A stretch of DNA of 64,000 nt from Blastococcus sp. URHD0036 (GTDB lineage: Bacteria > Actinomycetota > Actinomycetes > Mycobacteriales > Geodermatophilaceae). Below the pieces are notes generated by a model that did no database searches, had not been told where the DNA came from, and saw only the letters and a program-made list of their open reading frames with translations. The position numbers and the translations under genes are program-made. Of this stretch, positions 51,854 through 61,331 are shown piece by piece. Position 1 is the stretch's first letter. The number at the start of each line of letters is the position of its first letter. Location: contig NZ_JNIK01000011.1 of assembly GCF_000701365.1 (NCBI RefSeq), positions 186,001 through 250,000 on the forward strand, written 5' to 3'.

Positions 51854-52359
51854 CGCGGGGAGTCTACGGAGCCCGGGCGGGTGCTCCTGACCACCAGGGC
51901 GGTGGCCATCGCCGCACGGCCCTCACCGCGGCCGACCAGGCCCAGCCCGTCGGTCGTCGTCGCCGTGACGCTCACCGGTGCGCCCAGCGCCTCCGACAGC
52001 GCCGCCTCGGCCTCGGCCCGGCGGGGGCCGAGCTTCGGCGTGGGCGCGATCAGCTGCACCGCGGCGTTGCCCACCCGCCAGCCGGCCTCGGCGAGCACCT
52101 CGCGGACGTGCTCGAGGACGGCCACCCCGCGGGCACCGGCCCACCGGGGGTCGTCGGTACCGAGCAGGCCGCCGATGTCGCCGAGCCCGGCCGCGGAGAG
52201 CACGGCGTCGGTGAGCGCGTGGGCGACGACGTCGCCGTCGGAGTGCCCGGCGCAGCCGTCGACGCCCGGCCACTCCAGCCCGGCCAGCCAGCAGGCGCGG
52301 CCGCTCTCGACCGGGTGCACGTCGACCCCGGAGCCGACCCGCGGCAGCTCGGTGCTCAT
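51850..52359 (-). CDS. ispF: 2-C-methyl-D-erythritol 2,4-cyclodiphosphate synthase
   Basis: 169 residues, normal for IspF. Zinc-site residues are in [12 protein letters not shown] (Asp-His) and [20 protein letters not shown]; later motifs are [16 protein letters not shown] and [16 protein letters not shown]. It converts CDP-ME2P to the cyclic diphosphate in the MEP pathway. It overlaps ispD upstream (ATGA) and cysS downstream by four bases each, and forms the usual IspD-IspF pair. Confidence 0.96.
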   Translation of the reverse strand: MSTELPRVGSGVDVHPVESGRACWLAGLEWPGVDGCAGHSDGDVVAHALTDAVLSAAGLGDIGGLLGTDDPRWAGARGVAVLEHVREVLAEAGWRVGNAAVQLIAPTPKLGPRRAEAEAALSEALGAPVSVTATTTDGLGLVGRGEGRAAMATALVVRSTRPGSVDSPR

Positions 52360-53018
52360 CGCTGCACCTGCAGTTCCGCGAGCGCCAGGTCGTGGGCGAC
52401 GGTCACCTTGGCGGCCCGCTCGTCCCCCGCGACGGTGCGCACGGGAACGCCCAGGGCGCGGACGACGGCGGCGTCGTCGGTCAGCTCTTCGCCGAGCGGC
52501 AGCGCTCGGTACGCCTCGGCCAGGACCACGCGGGAGAAGCCCTGCGGGGTCTGCACGCGGCGCAGCGTGGCGCGGTCGGGGGCGGCGGTGACGACGCCGT
52601 CGGCGTCCACCACCACCGTGGTGTCGACGACCGGCAGCACCGGCACCACGGCCGGGGCCCCGGCGGCCAGCGCCTCGAGCACGCGGACGACCACGCCGGG
52701 CGGGGTCAGCGGGCGGGCGGCGTCGTGCACGAGGACGGCGGCCGCGCCCGGGTCGCTGGCGTCCAGCGCCGCGCGGACCGACGCGGTGCGGGTGTCCCCG
52801 CCGTCGACCAGGGTGGCCGTGCCCCGCAGCACGGTGGCGAAGGCCTCCCGCTCGGCGGGCGGGACGGCGACGACGACCTCGTCGACCCCGCCGTCGAGCA
52901 GCGTGGCCACGGCCCAGACCACCAGCGGCCGACCGCCGAGCGGGACGAGCGCCTTCGGACGGTCCGCCCCCAGACGCAGACCACTCCCGGCCGCTGCGAC
53001 GATGCCGACAGCGGACAC
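52356..53018 (-). CDS. ispD: 2-C-methyl-D-erythritol 4-phosphate cytidylyltransferase
   Basis: 220 residues. The nucleotide loop [20 protein letters not shown] (with Arg and Lys contacts) is complete, followed by [27 protein letters not shown] (metal Asp), [20 protein letters not shown] and [11 protein letters not shown]. It joins CTP to MEP, the third MEP-pathway step. The start ATG 53018 lies 42 bases after the carD stop, so it is probably on the carD transcript. Confidence 0.96.
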   Translation of the reverse strand: MSAVGIVAAAGSGLRLGADRPKALVPLGGRPLVVWAVATLLDGGVDEVVVAVPPAEREAFATVLRGTATLVDGGDTRTASVRAALDASDPGAAAVLVHDAARPLTPPGVVVRVLEALAAGAPAVVPVLPVVDTTVVVDADGVVTAAPDRATLRRVQTPQGFSRVVLAEAYRALPLGEELTDDAAVVRALGVPVRTVAGDERAAKVTVAHDLALAELQVQR

Positions 53019-53060
53019 GGGAGTGGTCTGGGTGGTCTTACGACGAGCGCGGGACGGCGC

Positions 53061-53543
53061 TCAGCTGGCGAGGACCTCGTCGAGGAGGATCTCGGCCTTG
53101 TCCTCGTTGGTGCCCTCGGCGAGCGCGAGCTCGCTGACGAGGATCTGACGCGCCTTGGAGAGCATCCGCTTCTCGCCGGCGGACAGCCCACGGTCCTTGT
53201 CGCGGCGCCACAGGTCACGCACGACCTCGGCCACCTTGTTGACGTCGCCGGAGGCCAGCTTCTCGAGGTTGGCCTTGTACCGGCGGGACCAGTTGGTCGG
53301 CTCCTCGGTGTGTGGGGCGCGCAGGACCTCGAAGACCTTGTCCAGCCCCTCTTGACCGACGACGTCACGGACGCCGACGATCTCTGCGTTGTCGGCCGGT
53401 ACGCGCACCGTGAGGTCGCCCTGGGCGACCTTCAGCACGAGGTAGGCCTTCTCGACGCCCTTGATGGTGCGCTGCTCGATCGCCTCGATCAATGCCGCAC
53501 CGTGGTGCGGGTAGACGACGGTCTCGCCGACAGTGAAGCCCAT
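53061..53543 (-). CDS. carD: CarD-family RNA-polymerase-binding regulator
   Basis: 160 residues. The N-terminal RNAP-interaction domain ([39 protein letters not shown]) and the helical C-terminal domain with the Trp used to wedge promoter DNA ([19 protein letters not shown]) are both present. CarD stabilises open complexes at rRNA promoters in actinobacteria. Start ATG 53543 with AAAGGGG about 11 bases upstream. It leads the carD-ispD-ispF-cysS-rlmB gene group, the arrangement seen in many relatives. Confidence 0.96.
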   Translation of the reverse strand: MGFTVGETVVYPHHGAALIEAIEQRTIKGVEKAYLVLKVAQGDLTVRVPADNAEIVGVRDVVGQEGLDKVFEVLRAPHTEEPTNWSRRYKANLEKLASGDVNKVAEVVRDLWRRDKDRGLSAGEKRMLSKARQILVSELALAEGTNEDKAEILLDEVLAS

Positions 53544-53570
53544 GTGGATGTGACCCCTTTCGCTGTCCCC

Positions 53571-53576
53571 AGCCTA
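53571..53576 (-). promoter_or_regulatory. Candidate -10 element of the carD promoter
   Basis: Reading the minus strand, GTGGTAGGCTGGGG contains TAGGCT (fits the actinobacterial TAnnnT) with an extended TGG just before it. It lies about 28 bases upstream of the carD ATG. No clear -35 is seen 17 bases further out. Confidence 0.45.
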
Positions 53577-53666
53577 CCACGGCAGACTGCATCCAGGGCT
53601 GGCCCGAGATCGCCAAAGGTGCAGGTCAGAGGGCACCTCGTACGCCTGGGAGGGGTTGACACCGGC

Positions 53667-54524
53667 ATGGTCGATGTGCCTGCGGAGCCCCTGCGGAGGA
53701 CCCCGTCCGCACGCGCGCTGGTGCTGGCCACGCACCCCGGCCCGGCCGCCGCCGTCACCGTGGTGGCGACCCTCCTCGCCGTGGCCGCCGACGTGCCGGC
53801 GGGGCGGGTGGTGCTGGTGTGCCTGGCCGTCCTCGCAGGTCAGGTGTCCATCGGGTGGAGCAACGACTGGCTCGACGCCGACCGCGACCGGGCCGTGGCC
53901 CGCGTCGACAAGCCCGTCGTGCAGGGCGCGGTGAGCCCCTCGGTGCTGCGCTCGGCGGCCCTCGTCAGCGTCGTCCTCGCCGTCGTCCTGTCCCTGCTGC
54001 TGGGCCTCGCCCCGGGCCTGCTGCTGCTGGCGCTCGTGGCCAGCGGATGGGCCTACAACGCCGGCCTCAAGCGGACCCCGGCGTCCGTCGTGCCGTACGT
54101 GACCGGGTTCGGACTCCTGCCGGCCGGCGTCGTCGCGGCGGCCCCGGGCACCCCGGCCGCGCCATGGTGGCTGGTGGCCGCCGGCGGGGCGCTGGGCGCC
54201 GCGGCGCACCTGGCCAACGTCGCCCCCGACCTCGAGGACGACCTCGCGACCGGCGTGCGCGGGCTGCCCCACCGGATGGGCGCGGCGACGTCGGCCGTCA
54301 CCGGTGCGGTGCTGCTGTTCGCCGCCTCGCTGGTGCTCGTGTTCGGTCCCGACGGCCCACCGACTCCGGCCGGGTGGGCCGCCCTGTGCCTCGCGGTGCC
54401 CGCCGTCGTCGTGGCGGCCCTGTCCGGGACCGAGCGGTTCCGGCGGCTGGCCTTCCCCGCGGTGATGCTCCTGACGGTGCTCGACGTCGTCCTGCTGCTG
54501 GCCGGTGGGGCCGCGCTCACCTGA
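53667..54524 (+). CDS. UbiA-family prenyltransferase
   Basis: 285 residues with about eight membrane helices. The first Asp-rich motif NDWLDADRDRAVARVDKP binds the prenyl diphosphate-Mg; a second, degenerate acidic segment is APDLEDDLATGVRGLP. Helices include VVLVCLAVLAGQVSIGWSN and AVVLSLLLGLAPGLLLLALV. It transfers a prenyl group to an aromatic or related acceptor; the acceptor is unknown. Start ATG 53667. It is divergent from carD. Confidence 0.88.
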   Translation: MVDVPAEPLRRTPSARALVLATHPGPAAAVTVVATLLAVAADVPAGRVVLVCLAVLAGQVSIGWSNDWLDADRDRAVARVDKPVVQGAVSPSVLRSAALVSVVLAVVLSLLLGLAPGLLLLALVASGWAYNAGLKRTPASVVPYVTGFGLLPAGVVAAAPGTPAAPWWLVAAGGALGAAAHLANVAPDLEDDLATGVRGLPHRMGAATSAVTGAVLLFAASLVLVFGPDGPPTPAGWAALCLAVPAVVVAALSGTERFRRLAFPAVMLLTVLDVVLLLAGGAALT

Positions 54525-54537
54525 GCGCGGCCCCACC
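54504..54537. terminator. Bidirectional terminator spanning the UbiA stop codon
   Basis: GGTGGGGCCGCGCTCA (54504-54519) and TGAGCGCGGCCCCACC (54522-54537) are exact complements, with a two-base centre. The stop codon TGA (54522-54524) lies inside the right arm. It separates two convergent genes. Confidence 0.88.
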
Positions 54538-54543
54538 GCCGGA

Positions 54544-55539
54544 TCAGCGCGGGCCGCCGCCGTTGCCCCGGTTGCCGCCGTTGCCGTTGCCATTGCCGTT
54601 CCCGTTGCCACTGCCGCTGTTGCCGTTGCCGTGGCCGCCGGAGTTCCCGTGTCCGCCGGCCGAGCCGGTGCTGCTGGACCCGGTCGGCGCGGGCACCGGC
54701 TCGGCCGTGCCCTCGATGTCGGTCTCGTCGGTCGGGACGACCGGCTCCTGGACCGGCGCCTGCGCGACCGGCTCCGCGGCGACGGGGGGCGCGGCGAGGG
54801 CCTGGCAGTCCGCGACGGTCGGCTTGTTCGGCTTGTCCTGGCGGGCCTGCGCGAAGCAGCTGACGACCTCGCCGCGCACCAGACCGACGTTCGCGCCGGC
54901 GCTGACCCACTGGCTGAAGGTCTGGGTGCCCTGCGGGCCCAACGCCCACGACTCCGCCGTGAGCGGCGGCACGTCGCCCGGGCCCTCGGCCGTCGGGTCC
55001 TCGCCGTCGACCTGCTCCTGCTCGGAGCCGTCCGACTCGTCGCCCGTCGCGTCGTCCTGGTCGGTCGCGTCGTCCGTGCTGTCGCCGGAGGTGTCGGTCG
55101 CGGTGTCGTCGACGGTGTCGGTCGGGGTGTCGTCGGTCGCGGTGTCGCCGGCCTCGGCGACGCCGGTGTCGCCGGGGAGGGGCAGCACGTCGGTGGCTGC
55201 GCCGGTCAGCGCCAGGGCGGCCACGGCACCTCCGGCGACGGACGCCTTGGCGACGGCGCCGGCTGCGGCGAACTTGGTGACGAGGGCGGTGAGGATCATG
55301 CGGGGTCTCTTCCGTGAGCTCCGGGCGGATCGCCCGACCGTCCGGGTGGACGCGTCGGGGAGGAGACCGGTCGCCAGGAGCTCGGCCAGGGCCGCGTTCG
55401 GCCGTCCGGGCGCGGTGGCCTCGGACCGGACCGCGTCGGTGAACGCGGTCAGGTGCCGGGCACCCGCGGGTACCGGACGGCCGGCGAGGGCTGCCTCGAA
55501 GGCGTCCTCGGCGGCTCGGGCGTCGGCTGGCGTGGTCAT
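54544..55539 (-). CDS. Putative anti-sigma-like membrane protein with acidic tail
   Basis: 331 residues. Residues 1-80 are a helical cytosolic part (EDAFEAALAGRPVPAGARHL; NAALAELLATGLLPDAST). Then come a hydrophobic helix (VAGGAVAALALTGAATDVLP), an acidic Asp/Thr/Ser-rich region (TDTVDDTATDTSGDSTDDAT), a short Trp-containing domain (LTAESWALGPQGTQTFSQWV; VRGEVVSCFAQARQDKPNKP), and a Gly/Asn repeat tail. It is translated with the ECF sigma factor upstream (ATGA overlap), so it may control it, but no ZAS-type Cys/His motif is present. Its central part resembles the 27958-28635 protein. Confidence 0.75.
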   Translation of the reverse strand: MTTPADARAAEDAFEAALAGRPVPAGARHLTAFTDAVRSEATAPGRPNAALAELLATGLLPDASTRTVGRSARSSRKRPRMILTALVTKFAAAGAVAKASVAGGAVAALALTGAATDVLPLPGDTGVAEAGDTATDDTPTDTVDDTATDTSGDSTDDATDQDDATGDESDGSEQEQVDGEDPTAEGPGDVPPLTAESWALGPQGTQTFSQWVSAGANVGLVRGEVVSCFAQARQDKPNKPTVADCQALAAPPVAAEPVAQAPVQEPVVPTDETDIEGTAEPVPAPTGSSSTGSAGGHGNSGGHGNGNSGSGNGNGNGNGNGGNRGNGGGPR

Positions 55540-56156
55540 CTCACTCCCGTCATCGCCGGGCGGGCCCGTAGGGGTGCGCCGGCCGTCCGGACGTCCCCCG
55601 ACGGGGTGACGCCGACGGGGTCCAGCTCCTCCCGCAGGCGGCGCAGGCCGCGCCGCTGGAGCGCCTTGACCGAGCCGACCGAGCGGCCCAGCGCCGAGGC
55701 GACCTGCTCCACCGTGAGGTCGGCGAGGACGCGCATCAGCAGGACCGAGCGCTGGTCGGCGGGCAGCCCGGCGCACAGCCGGTGCACCGTCTCGGTGCCC
55801 AGCCGGTCCAGGACGTCGTCCTCCACGTCCCCACCGGCGGTGTCGGGCACGAGTTCGTCGCCGCCGTCGGCCAGCTGCGGACGGCGGCCGCGCCGCCGCC
55901 AGTCGTCGACCAGCCGCCGGTGGGCGATGGTGAACACCCACGACCGCAGGCCCTGCTCGTCGCCGGCGAACCCGGCCAGGCCGCGGAAGACGTCGAGGAA
56001 GGTCTCGCTGGCCAGGTCGTCGGGGTCGGGGGCGCCGTGCAACCGCAGGTAGCCGGTGACGGCCGGCGCCAGGTCGCGGTAGAGCACCTCGAACGCCCAC
56101 GCGGCGCCCGCCCGGGCCGCCGCGAGCACGTCGTCGAAGACCGGTCCGGTCGTCAT
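55536..56156 (-). CDS. ECF RNA polymerase sigma factor
   Basis: 206 residues. Region 2 is AFEVLYRDLAPAVTGYLRLH, DPDDLASETFLDVFRGL and RSWVFTIAHRRLVDDWRRR; region 4 is LPADQRSVLLMRVLADLTVE and ALGRSVGSVKALQRRGLRRL (HTH). Start ATG 56156, with GGAGGTGGG directly upstream; ATG 56192 is less likely. It is coupled to the membrane protein downstream by a four-base overlap, as in sigma/anti-sigma pairs. The regulated genes are unknown. Confidence 0.93.
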   Translation of the reverse strand: MTTGPVFDDVLAAARAGAAWAFEVLYRDLAPAVTGYLRLHGAPDPDDLASETFLDVFRGLAGFAGDEQGLRSWVFTIAHRRLVDDWRRRGRRPQLADGGDELVPDTAGGDVEDDVLDRLGTETVHRLCAGLPADQRSVLLMRVLADLTVEQVASALGRSVGSVKALQRRGLRRLREELDPVGVTPSGDVRTAGAPLRARPAMTGVR

Positions 56157-56244
56157 CCCACCTCCGCCGTCTCCCCCGTGCGGGAAGGGCATCGGCAGGG
56201 GTGGTCCGGATCTGGACGGGATGTCCCCCGGACGGGGAGCGCGA

Positions 56245-57792
56245 TCAGGGGGCGGCGGTGCCGCGGTCTCGTTCCTGCTCGACCACCAGGGGCAGGTCTT
56301 CCAGCCGGTCCAGGCCCTGCAGCGGACGGCGCATCCGCTGGTTGGCGGCCAGCCGGTCGCGGTTGCGCTCGAGGAACGCCCAGTAGCCGGCGGTGTACGG
56401 GCAGGCGTCCTCGCCGACCCGTTTCCTCGGGTCGTAGCGGCAGCCGCCGCAGTAGTCGCTCATCCGGTCGATGTAGGCACCGCCGGAGGCGTAGGGCTTG
56501 GTCGCGAGCACCCCGCCGTCGGCGTGCTGGCTCATGCCGACGACGTTGCTCACCATCACCCAGTCGTAGCCGTCGACGAAGGACCGGTGGAACCAGTCGG
56601 TCATCTCCAGCGGGTCGATGCCGCGCTGCAGGGCGTAGTTGCCCAGCACCATCAGGCGCGGGATGTGGTGCACCCAGCCGTCCCGGCGCAGGTCGGTGAG
56701 GACGCCGGACAGGCAGGCGGCCTCCACCGCGTCCCCGTCGAGCTCGGCCAGCCACTCCGGGACGTGTTCGGTCGCGGCGAGGGCGTTGCCGTGCCGGTAG
56801 TCGCGGCCCAGGTACCAGTAGAGGTTCCAGACGTAGTCCCGCCAGCCCATGACCTGGCGGACGAAGCCCTCGACGCTGTTCAACGGCAGGAGCTCGCCCG
56901 CCGCGGCGCGGTCGCGGGCGTTCTGCTCCGCGGCGACGACGACCTCGAGCGGGTCGAGCAGCCCGAGGTTCAGCGCGGGCGAGAGCAGGGAGTGGGCCAG
57001 CCAGCGGTCGCCGGCGAGCATCGCGTCCTCGTGCGGGCCGAAGGCGCCCAGCCGGTGGTCGAGGAAGTCCTGCAGCCGGCGCAGGGCCTCCGCGCGGGTG
57101 ACGGGGAACCGCCGCGGGCCGTCGTCCCCGACGAACGAGACGAGCCCCTCGGCCTCCCACCGGTCGAGGTCGGCCCGCACCTCCTCGTCGATCTCGTCCT
57201 CCTCCGGCCACCACGGCTCCGGCACGCCGATCCGGCCGTCGGCCGGCGGCGGCTCCCGGTTCTCGGCGTCGAGGTTCCACCGGCCGCCGACCGGCTCCGT
57301 GCCGTTCATGAGGACGTCGTGGCGGCGGCGGGAGTCGCGGTAGAAGTCCTCCATCAGCAGCCGGCGCCTCCCCCGGCCGTCGGCCCAGGCGGCGAACTCC
57401 GCCTGGGTGGCGACGAAGCCGCGGGCGGCGAGGACCTGCAGCCCCGGTCGGCGCAGCACGTAGTCGCGGCTGCTCCACGTCGTGGGCGCGCACACCGACA
57501 ACGGCTCGCCGACCCGGTCGAGGGCCTCGGCGTAGGTGGTCACCCGGTGGTGCTGCCCCCGGTCGCCGAGCTCGGCCGCCCGGTGGCGCAGCGCCGACAG
57601 CACGAGGTGGGCCTTCTGCCGGTGGAACCGACGGCGCGCGAACACCGCGCGGGACTCGATCAGCAGCACCGGCTGGTCGGGGGCGTCGAGGAAGTGGGGG
57701 CCGAGCTGGTCGGCGAAGCACCACCGCCGAGTACCGGGCGCGCGCTCCGGGTACTCGGCCGTCGCCGGATCGTCGTCCTGGCGGGGACCCAC
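56245..57792 (-). CDS. FeS-type bacterial cryptochrome/photolyase
   Basis: 515 residues. N-terminal alpha/beta part RRWCFADQLGPHFLDAPDQP; the C-terminal FAD-binding helical domain contains SVEGFVRQVMGWRDYVWNLY and YDWVMVSNVVGMSQHADGGV. Cysteines for the 4Fe4S cluster appear in SDYCGGCRYDP and GEDACPYTAGY, with a fourth further upstream (EAACLSGVLTD). This is the FeS-BCP/PhrB group, which repairs (6-4) photoproducts in light. Start GTG 57792 with GGGAGG seven bases upstream. Confidence 0.92.
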   Translation of the reverse strand: MGPRQDDDPATAEYPERAPGTRRWCFADQLGPHFLDAPDQPVLLIESRAVFARRRFHRQKAHLVLSALRHRAAELGDRGQHHRVTTYAEALDRVGEPLSVCAPTTWSSRDYVLRRPGLQVLAARGFVATQAEFAAWADGRGRRRLLMEDFYRDSRRRHDVLMNGTEPVGGRWNLDAENREPPPADGRIGVPEPWWPEEDEIDEEVRADLDRWEAEGLVSFVGDDGPRRFPVTRAEALRRLQDFLDHRLGAFGPHEDAMLAGDRWLAHSLLSPALNLGLLDPLEVVVAAEQNARDRAAAGELLPLNSVEGFVRQVMGWRDYVWNLYWYLGRDYRHGNALAATEHVPEWLAELDGDAVEAACLSGVLTDLRRDGWVHHIPRLMVLGNYALQRGIDPLEMTDWFHRSFVDGYDWVMVSNVVGMSQHADGGVLATKPYASGGAYIDRMSDYCGGCRYDPRKRVGEDACPYTAGYWAFLERNRDRLAANQRMRRPLQGLDRLEDLPLVVEQERDRGTAAP

Positions 57793-57895
57793 GGCCTCAC
57801 CTCCCGGCGGACATGGTGGGTCGACCGTTAGGCTCGGCGCGACTCGGGCCACCGAACTCACGGTGGCCGGCACGTGCTCCTGGAGGTCGACGGCT

Positions 57896-58687
57896 GTGAA
57901 CCGCCGCGCGCTTCGCGCCGCCACGATCGGGGCCCTGCTGGTCGCCCCGATCGCCCTGTCCGCCTGCAGCGCCGGACAGGTCAACCAGACCAGCTCGCAG
58001 AACCGCGACAAGGTCGGCCCGACGGCGGAGATCGGCGACCTCGAGCTCCGCCAGGTCGCGATCGCCAACCCGTGCGAGGCCGGCGACGAGGACGCGACGG
58101 CCTACGAGCGCGGTGACGACCCCGAGCTCATGCTGACGATCGTCAACTCCAGCGAAGAGGACGACACGCTCACCGGCGTCGAGGGCGAGCTCTTCGACGG
58201 CGTCTACGTGGACGAGCTCCCGACCGCGACGACCACCGCGCCCACGACGGCTGCCGCGCCGAGCACCACCGCCCCCGGGACCCCGACCGGCACGGCCGCC
58301 CCCACCGGCGGCGCCCCGGCGCCCGCGACCCCGACCCCGCCGCGGGCCGCACAGCCGACGGCCACCGACGACCCGGACATCGTGATCCCGGCACAGTCGT
58401 CGATCACGATCGGGCTGCGGCAGTACGACGCGGACTCGCCGTGCGATCCGGAGATCGCGGCGGACACCACCCGCCTGTTCCTCGCCGACCTCGACGTCGA
58501 CGCGGAGTCCCCGCTCACCGCGAGCCAGTCGGTGGTCGTGACGTTCACCTTCGAGAACGCCGGCGAGGCGACCGTCGCGGCCCTGGTGCAGGGACCGCAC
58601 GGCGCCGTCGAGCGTGGCGAGGCGTTCGACTTCCACGAGGAAGAGGGCGCCGCGGAGGGCAACGAGCAGGACACCGAGGCCGAGTAG
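57896..58687 (+). CDS. Lipoprotein with Thr/Pro-rich middle part
   Basis: 263 residues. The signal NRRALRAATIGALLVAPIAL ends in a lipobox LSAC (Cys at about residue 22). The mature protein begins with a beta-type domain (VGPTAEIGDLELRQVAIANP), contains a Thr/Ala/Pro-rich linker (TTTAPTTAAAPSTTAPGTPT), and ends with a second beta-rich part (ESPLTASQSVVVTFTFENAG) and an acidic tail. Similar actinobacterial lipoproteins lie upstream of radA-disA, but their function is not defined. Confidence 0.85.
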   Translation: MNRRALRAATIGALLVAPIALSACSAGQVNQTSSQNRDKVGPTAEIGDLELRQVAIANPCEAGDEDATAYERGDDPELMLTIVNSSEEDDTLTGVEGELFDGVYVDELPTATTTAPTTAAAPSTTAPGTPTGTAAPTGGAPAPATPTPPRAAQPTATDDPDIVIPAQSSITIGLRQYDADSPCDPEIAADTTRLFLADLDVDAESPLTASQSVVVTFTFENAGEATVAALVQGPHGAVERGEAFDFHEEEGAAEGNEQDTEAE

Positions 58688-58789
58688 GGAAAGGACCCCG
58701 CTGCCCCCCACGCCTCGCGAGCTCGGCGCGGGCCCCTGCAGCGGAGCCGGCTGCAGGAATTCGTCGGACCCCGCGGCTAGCGTCGGGGC

Positions 58790-60154
58790 GTGCCTCCCGC
58801 CGCCCGCGCCGCTCGACCCGCCCACCGCTGCACCGAGTGCGGCTTCGCATCGGCGAAGTGGGTGGGTCGCTGCCCCGAGTGCCAGGCGTGGGGCAGCCTC
58901 CAGGAGGTCGGCGCCGTCGCGTCCGGTGGCCTGCGGGCGGTGAGCGCCGGGCCGGTGACCGCCCCCGCCCGCCCCATCGCCCAGGTGGAGCTGACCGGCG
59001 CCCGGGCGGTGCCGACCGGCATCCCCGAGTTCGACCGGGTGCTGGGTGGCGGGCTCGTCCCCGGTGCCGTGCTGCTGGTGGCCGGCGAGCCGGGCGTGGG
59101 CAAGTCGACGCTGCTCCTGGAGGTGGCGCACCGGGTGGCCGCCGCCAACGGCCCGGCCCTGGTCGTCTCGGGCGAGGAGTCGGCCGGGCAGGTCCGGCTG
59201 CGGGCGGAGCGGATCGGCGCGCTGCACGACCGGCTCTACCTCGCGGCCGAGACCGAGCTGTCCGCGGTGCTGGCCCACGTCGACCAGGTCCAGCCGACGC
59301 TGCTGGTGCTCGACAGCGTCCAGACCGTGCGCTCGCCCGCCGTCGACGGCACCGACGGCGGCTCCACCCAGGTCCGTGCCGTGGCCAGCGCGCTCAGTGC
59401 GGTGGCCAAGAGCCGCGGGATGACCACGATCCTCGTCGGCCACGTGACCAAGGACGGCGCGATCGCCGGACCCCGCACGCTCGAGCACCTGGTCGACGTC
59501 GTCATCTCCTTCGATGGCGAGCGGCACTCCACGCTGCGCCTGATCCGGGCCACGAAGAACCGGTTCGGCCCGGCCGACGAGATCGGCTGCTTCGAGATCG
59601 GCGACGCGGGGGTGGTCGGGGTCCCCGATCCGTCACACCTGTTCGTCTCGCGCCGGTCCGCCCCGGTGCCGGGCAGCTGCGTCACCGTGACGATGGAGGG
59701 CAGCCGGCCGCTGCTGGCCGAGGTGCAGGCGCTGGTCGCCCCCAGTGGCGGTGGCTCCCCGCGGCGGGCGGTGAGCGGTCTCGATCCCCAGCGGGTGGCG
59801 ATGATCAACGCCGTCCTCGAGCGGCGCGGCGGGGTGCGGCTGGCCGAGGCCGACGTCTTCGCCGCCTCGGTGGGCGGGGTCAAGATCGCCGAACCCGCGG
59901 CCGACCTGGCGCTGGCCCTGGCGATCGCGTCGGCGTCCCGCGACATCCCCCTCCCGGCGGGCATGGTGGCGCTCGGCGAGGTCGGTCTCTCCGGCGAGAT
60001 CCGCCGCGTCGGCGGTACCGGCCGGCGGCTGGCCGAGGCCGCGCGGCAGGGGTACCGGGTCGCGCTGGTCCCGGAGGACGCCGGCACCGCCCCGGCCGGG
60101 ATGCGGCTCATCGAGGTGCCCGACCTCGGGCGGGCGCTCACCCGACTCAGCTGA
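58790..60154 (+). CDS. radA: DNA repair protein RadA
   Basis: 454 residues. An N-terminal zinc finger ([21 protein letters not shown]), RecA-like ATPase Walker [16 protein letters not shown], and the RadA-specific KNRFG motif ([19 protein letters not shown]) are followed by the Lon-type C-terminal domain ([36 protein letters not shown]). It aids recombination and branch migration. Start GTG 58790. It is probably co-transcribed with disA 79 bases downstream. Confidence 0.97.
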   Translation: MPPAARAARPAHRCTECGFASAKWVGRCPECQAWGSLQEVGAVASGGLRAVSAGPVTAPARPIAQVELTGARAVPTGIPEFDRVLGGGLVPGAVLLVAGEPGVGKSTLLLEVAHRVAAANGPALVVSGEESAGQVRLRAERIGALHDRLYLAAETELSAVLAHVDQVQPTLLVLDSVQTVRSPAVDGTDGGSTQVRAVASALSAVAKSRGMTTILVGHVTKDGAIAGPRTLEHLVDVVISFDGERHSTLRLIRATKNRFGPADEIGCFEIGDAGVVGVPDPSHLFVSRRSAPVPGSCVTVTMEGSRPLLAEVQALVAPSGGGSPRRAVSGLDPQRVAMINAVLERRGGVRLAEADVFAASVGGVKIAEPAADLALALAIASASRDIPLPAGMVALGEVGLSGEIRRVGGTGRRLAEAARQGYRVALVPEDAGTAPAGMRLIEVPDLGRALTRLS

Positions 60155-60233
60155 TCTCCGACCGAGCCGCACCAGTACCGTTGCCTCCCACGTAGACTCA
60201 GCCGCCGCACCACGTCGACCGTCAGGAGCGCTC

Positions 60234-61319
60234 GTGCCCCCCGCTGTGGACACCGAGGCCGCGCTGCGCGAGCTCCTCGGCCGCATCGCCCCCGGGACGG
60301 CCCTGCGCGACGGTCTGGAGCGGATCCTCGCGGGCCGCACCGGAGCGCTGATCGTGCTGGGTTACGACCGGGTGGTCGAGTCCATCTGCACCGGCGGCTT
60401 CGCCCTCGACGTCGCACTCTCCGCCACCCGGCTGCGCGAGCTCGCCAAGATGGACGGCGCGGTGATCGTCTCCTACGACGGGCTGCGCATCGTGCGGGCC
60501 GGTGTGCACCTGATGCCCGACCCGACCGTGCCGACCGAGGAGTCGGGCACCCGGCACCGCACGGCGGAGCGGGTCGCGATCCAGACCGGTTTCCCGGTGA
60601 TCTCGGTCAGCCAGTCGATGCACATCATCAGCGTCTACGTGGCCGGCCGCCGCTACACGCTCGAGCACCCCACCACGATCCTCGCCCGCGCCAACCAGGC
60701 GCTGGCCGCTCTGGAGCGGTACAAGCTCCGGCTCGACGAGGTCGCCAGCACGCTGTCGGCGCTGGAGATCGAGGACCTGGTCACCGTCCGCGACGCCATG
60801 AGCGTCAGCCAGCGGCTGGAGATGGTGCGGCGCATCGCCGACGAGATCGAGGGCTTCGTCGTCGAGCTCGGCACCGACGGCCGGCTGCTGGCCCTGCAGC
60901 TGGACGAGATGCTCGCCGGGGTGGAGGAGGACCGCGGCCTGCTGGTCCAGGACTACCTCCCCGTCACCGGCCGGCGGGCGCGCAGCACCGAGCAGGTGCT
61001 CACCGACCTGCGGGCGCTGTCGGCCACCGAGCTCCTCGACCTGTCGGCCGTGGCCCGCTGCTACGGCCTGCCCACCACCGCTGACGCCCTGGACTCCCCC
61101 GTCAGCCCCCGCGGCTACCGGCTCCTGGCGCGGGTCCCGCGGCTGCCCGCCGGCATCATCGACCGGCTGGTCGACCACTTCGGGGGGCTGCAAAAGCTGC
61201 TGGCCGCCACGATCGAGGACCTCCTCGCCGTGGAGGGCGTCGGCGAGGCCCGGGCACGGGGCATCCGTGAGGGCCTGTCCCGGCTCGCCGAGACCTCGAT
61301 CCTCGACCGCTACAGCTGA
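60234..61319 (+). CDS. disA: Diadenylate cyclase DisA
   Basis: 361 residues. The DAC domain carries [20 protein letters not shown] (DGA motif) and [20 protein letters not shown] ([11 protein letters not shown] motif), both intact, so c-di-AMP synthesis is expected. A helical spine and a C-terminal helix-hairpin-helix DNA-binding domain ([20 protein letters not shown]) follow. It scans DNA for branched structures; RadA next door is its known functional partner. Start GTG 60234. Confidence 0.97.
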   Translation: MPPAVDTEAALRELLGRIAPGTALRDGLERILAGRTGALIVLGYDRVVESICTGGFALDVALSATRLRELAKMDGAVIVSYDGLRIVRAGVHLMPDPTVPTEESGTRHRTAERVAIQTGFPVISVSQSMHIISVYVAGRRYTLEHPTTILARANQALAALERYKLRLDEVASTLSALEIEDLVTVRDAMSVSQRLEMVRRIADEIEGFVVELGTDGRLLALQLDEMLAGVEEDRGLLVQDYLPVTGRRARSTEQVLTDLRALSATELLDLSAVARCYGLPTTADALDSPVSPRGYRLLARVPRLPAGIIDRLVDHFGGLQKLLAATIEDLLAVEGVGEARARGIREGLSRLAETSILDRYS

Positions 61320-61331
61320 GGCTGCTCCCGC

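Noticed and set aside
54555-54645. Short regular repeats resembling a CRISPR or satellite
   Set aside because: They are hexamer repeats encoding Gly-Asn in the real 54544-55539 gene; no spacers, no repeat-spacer pattern.
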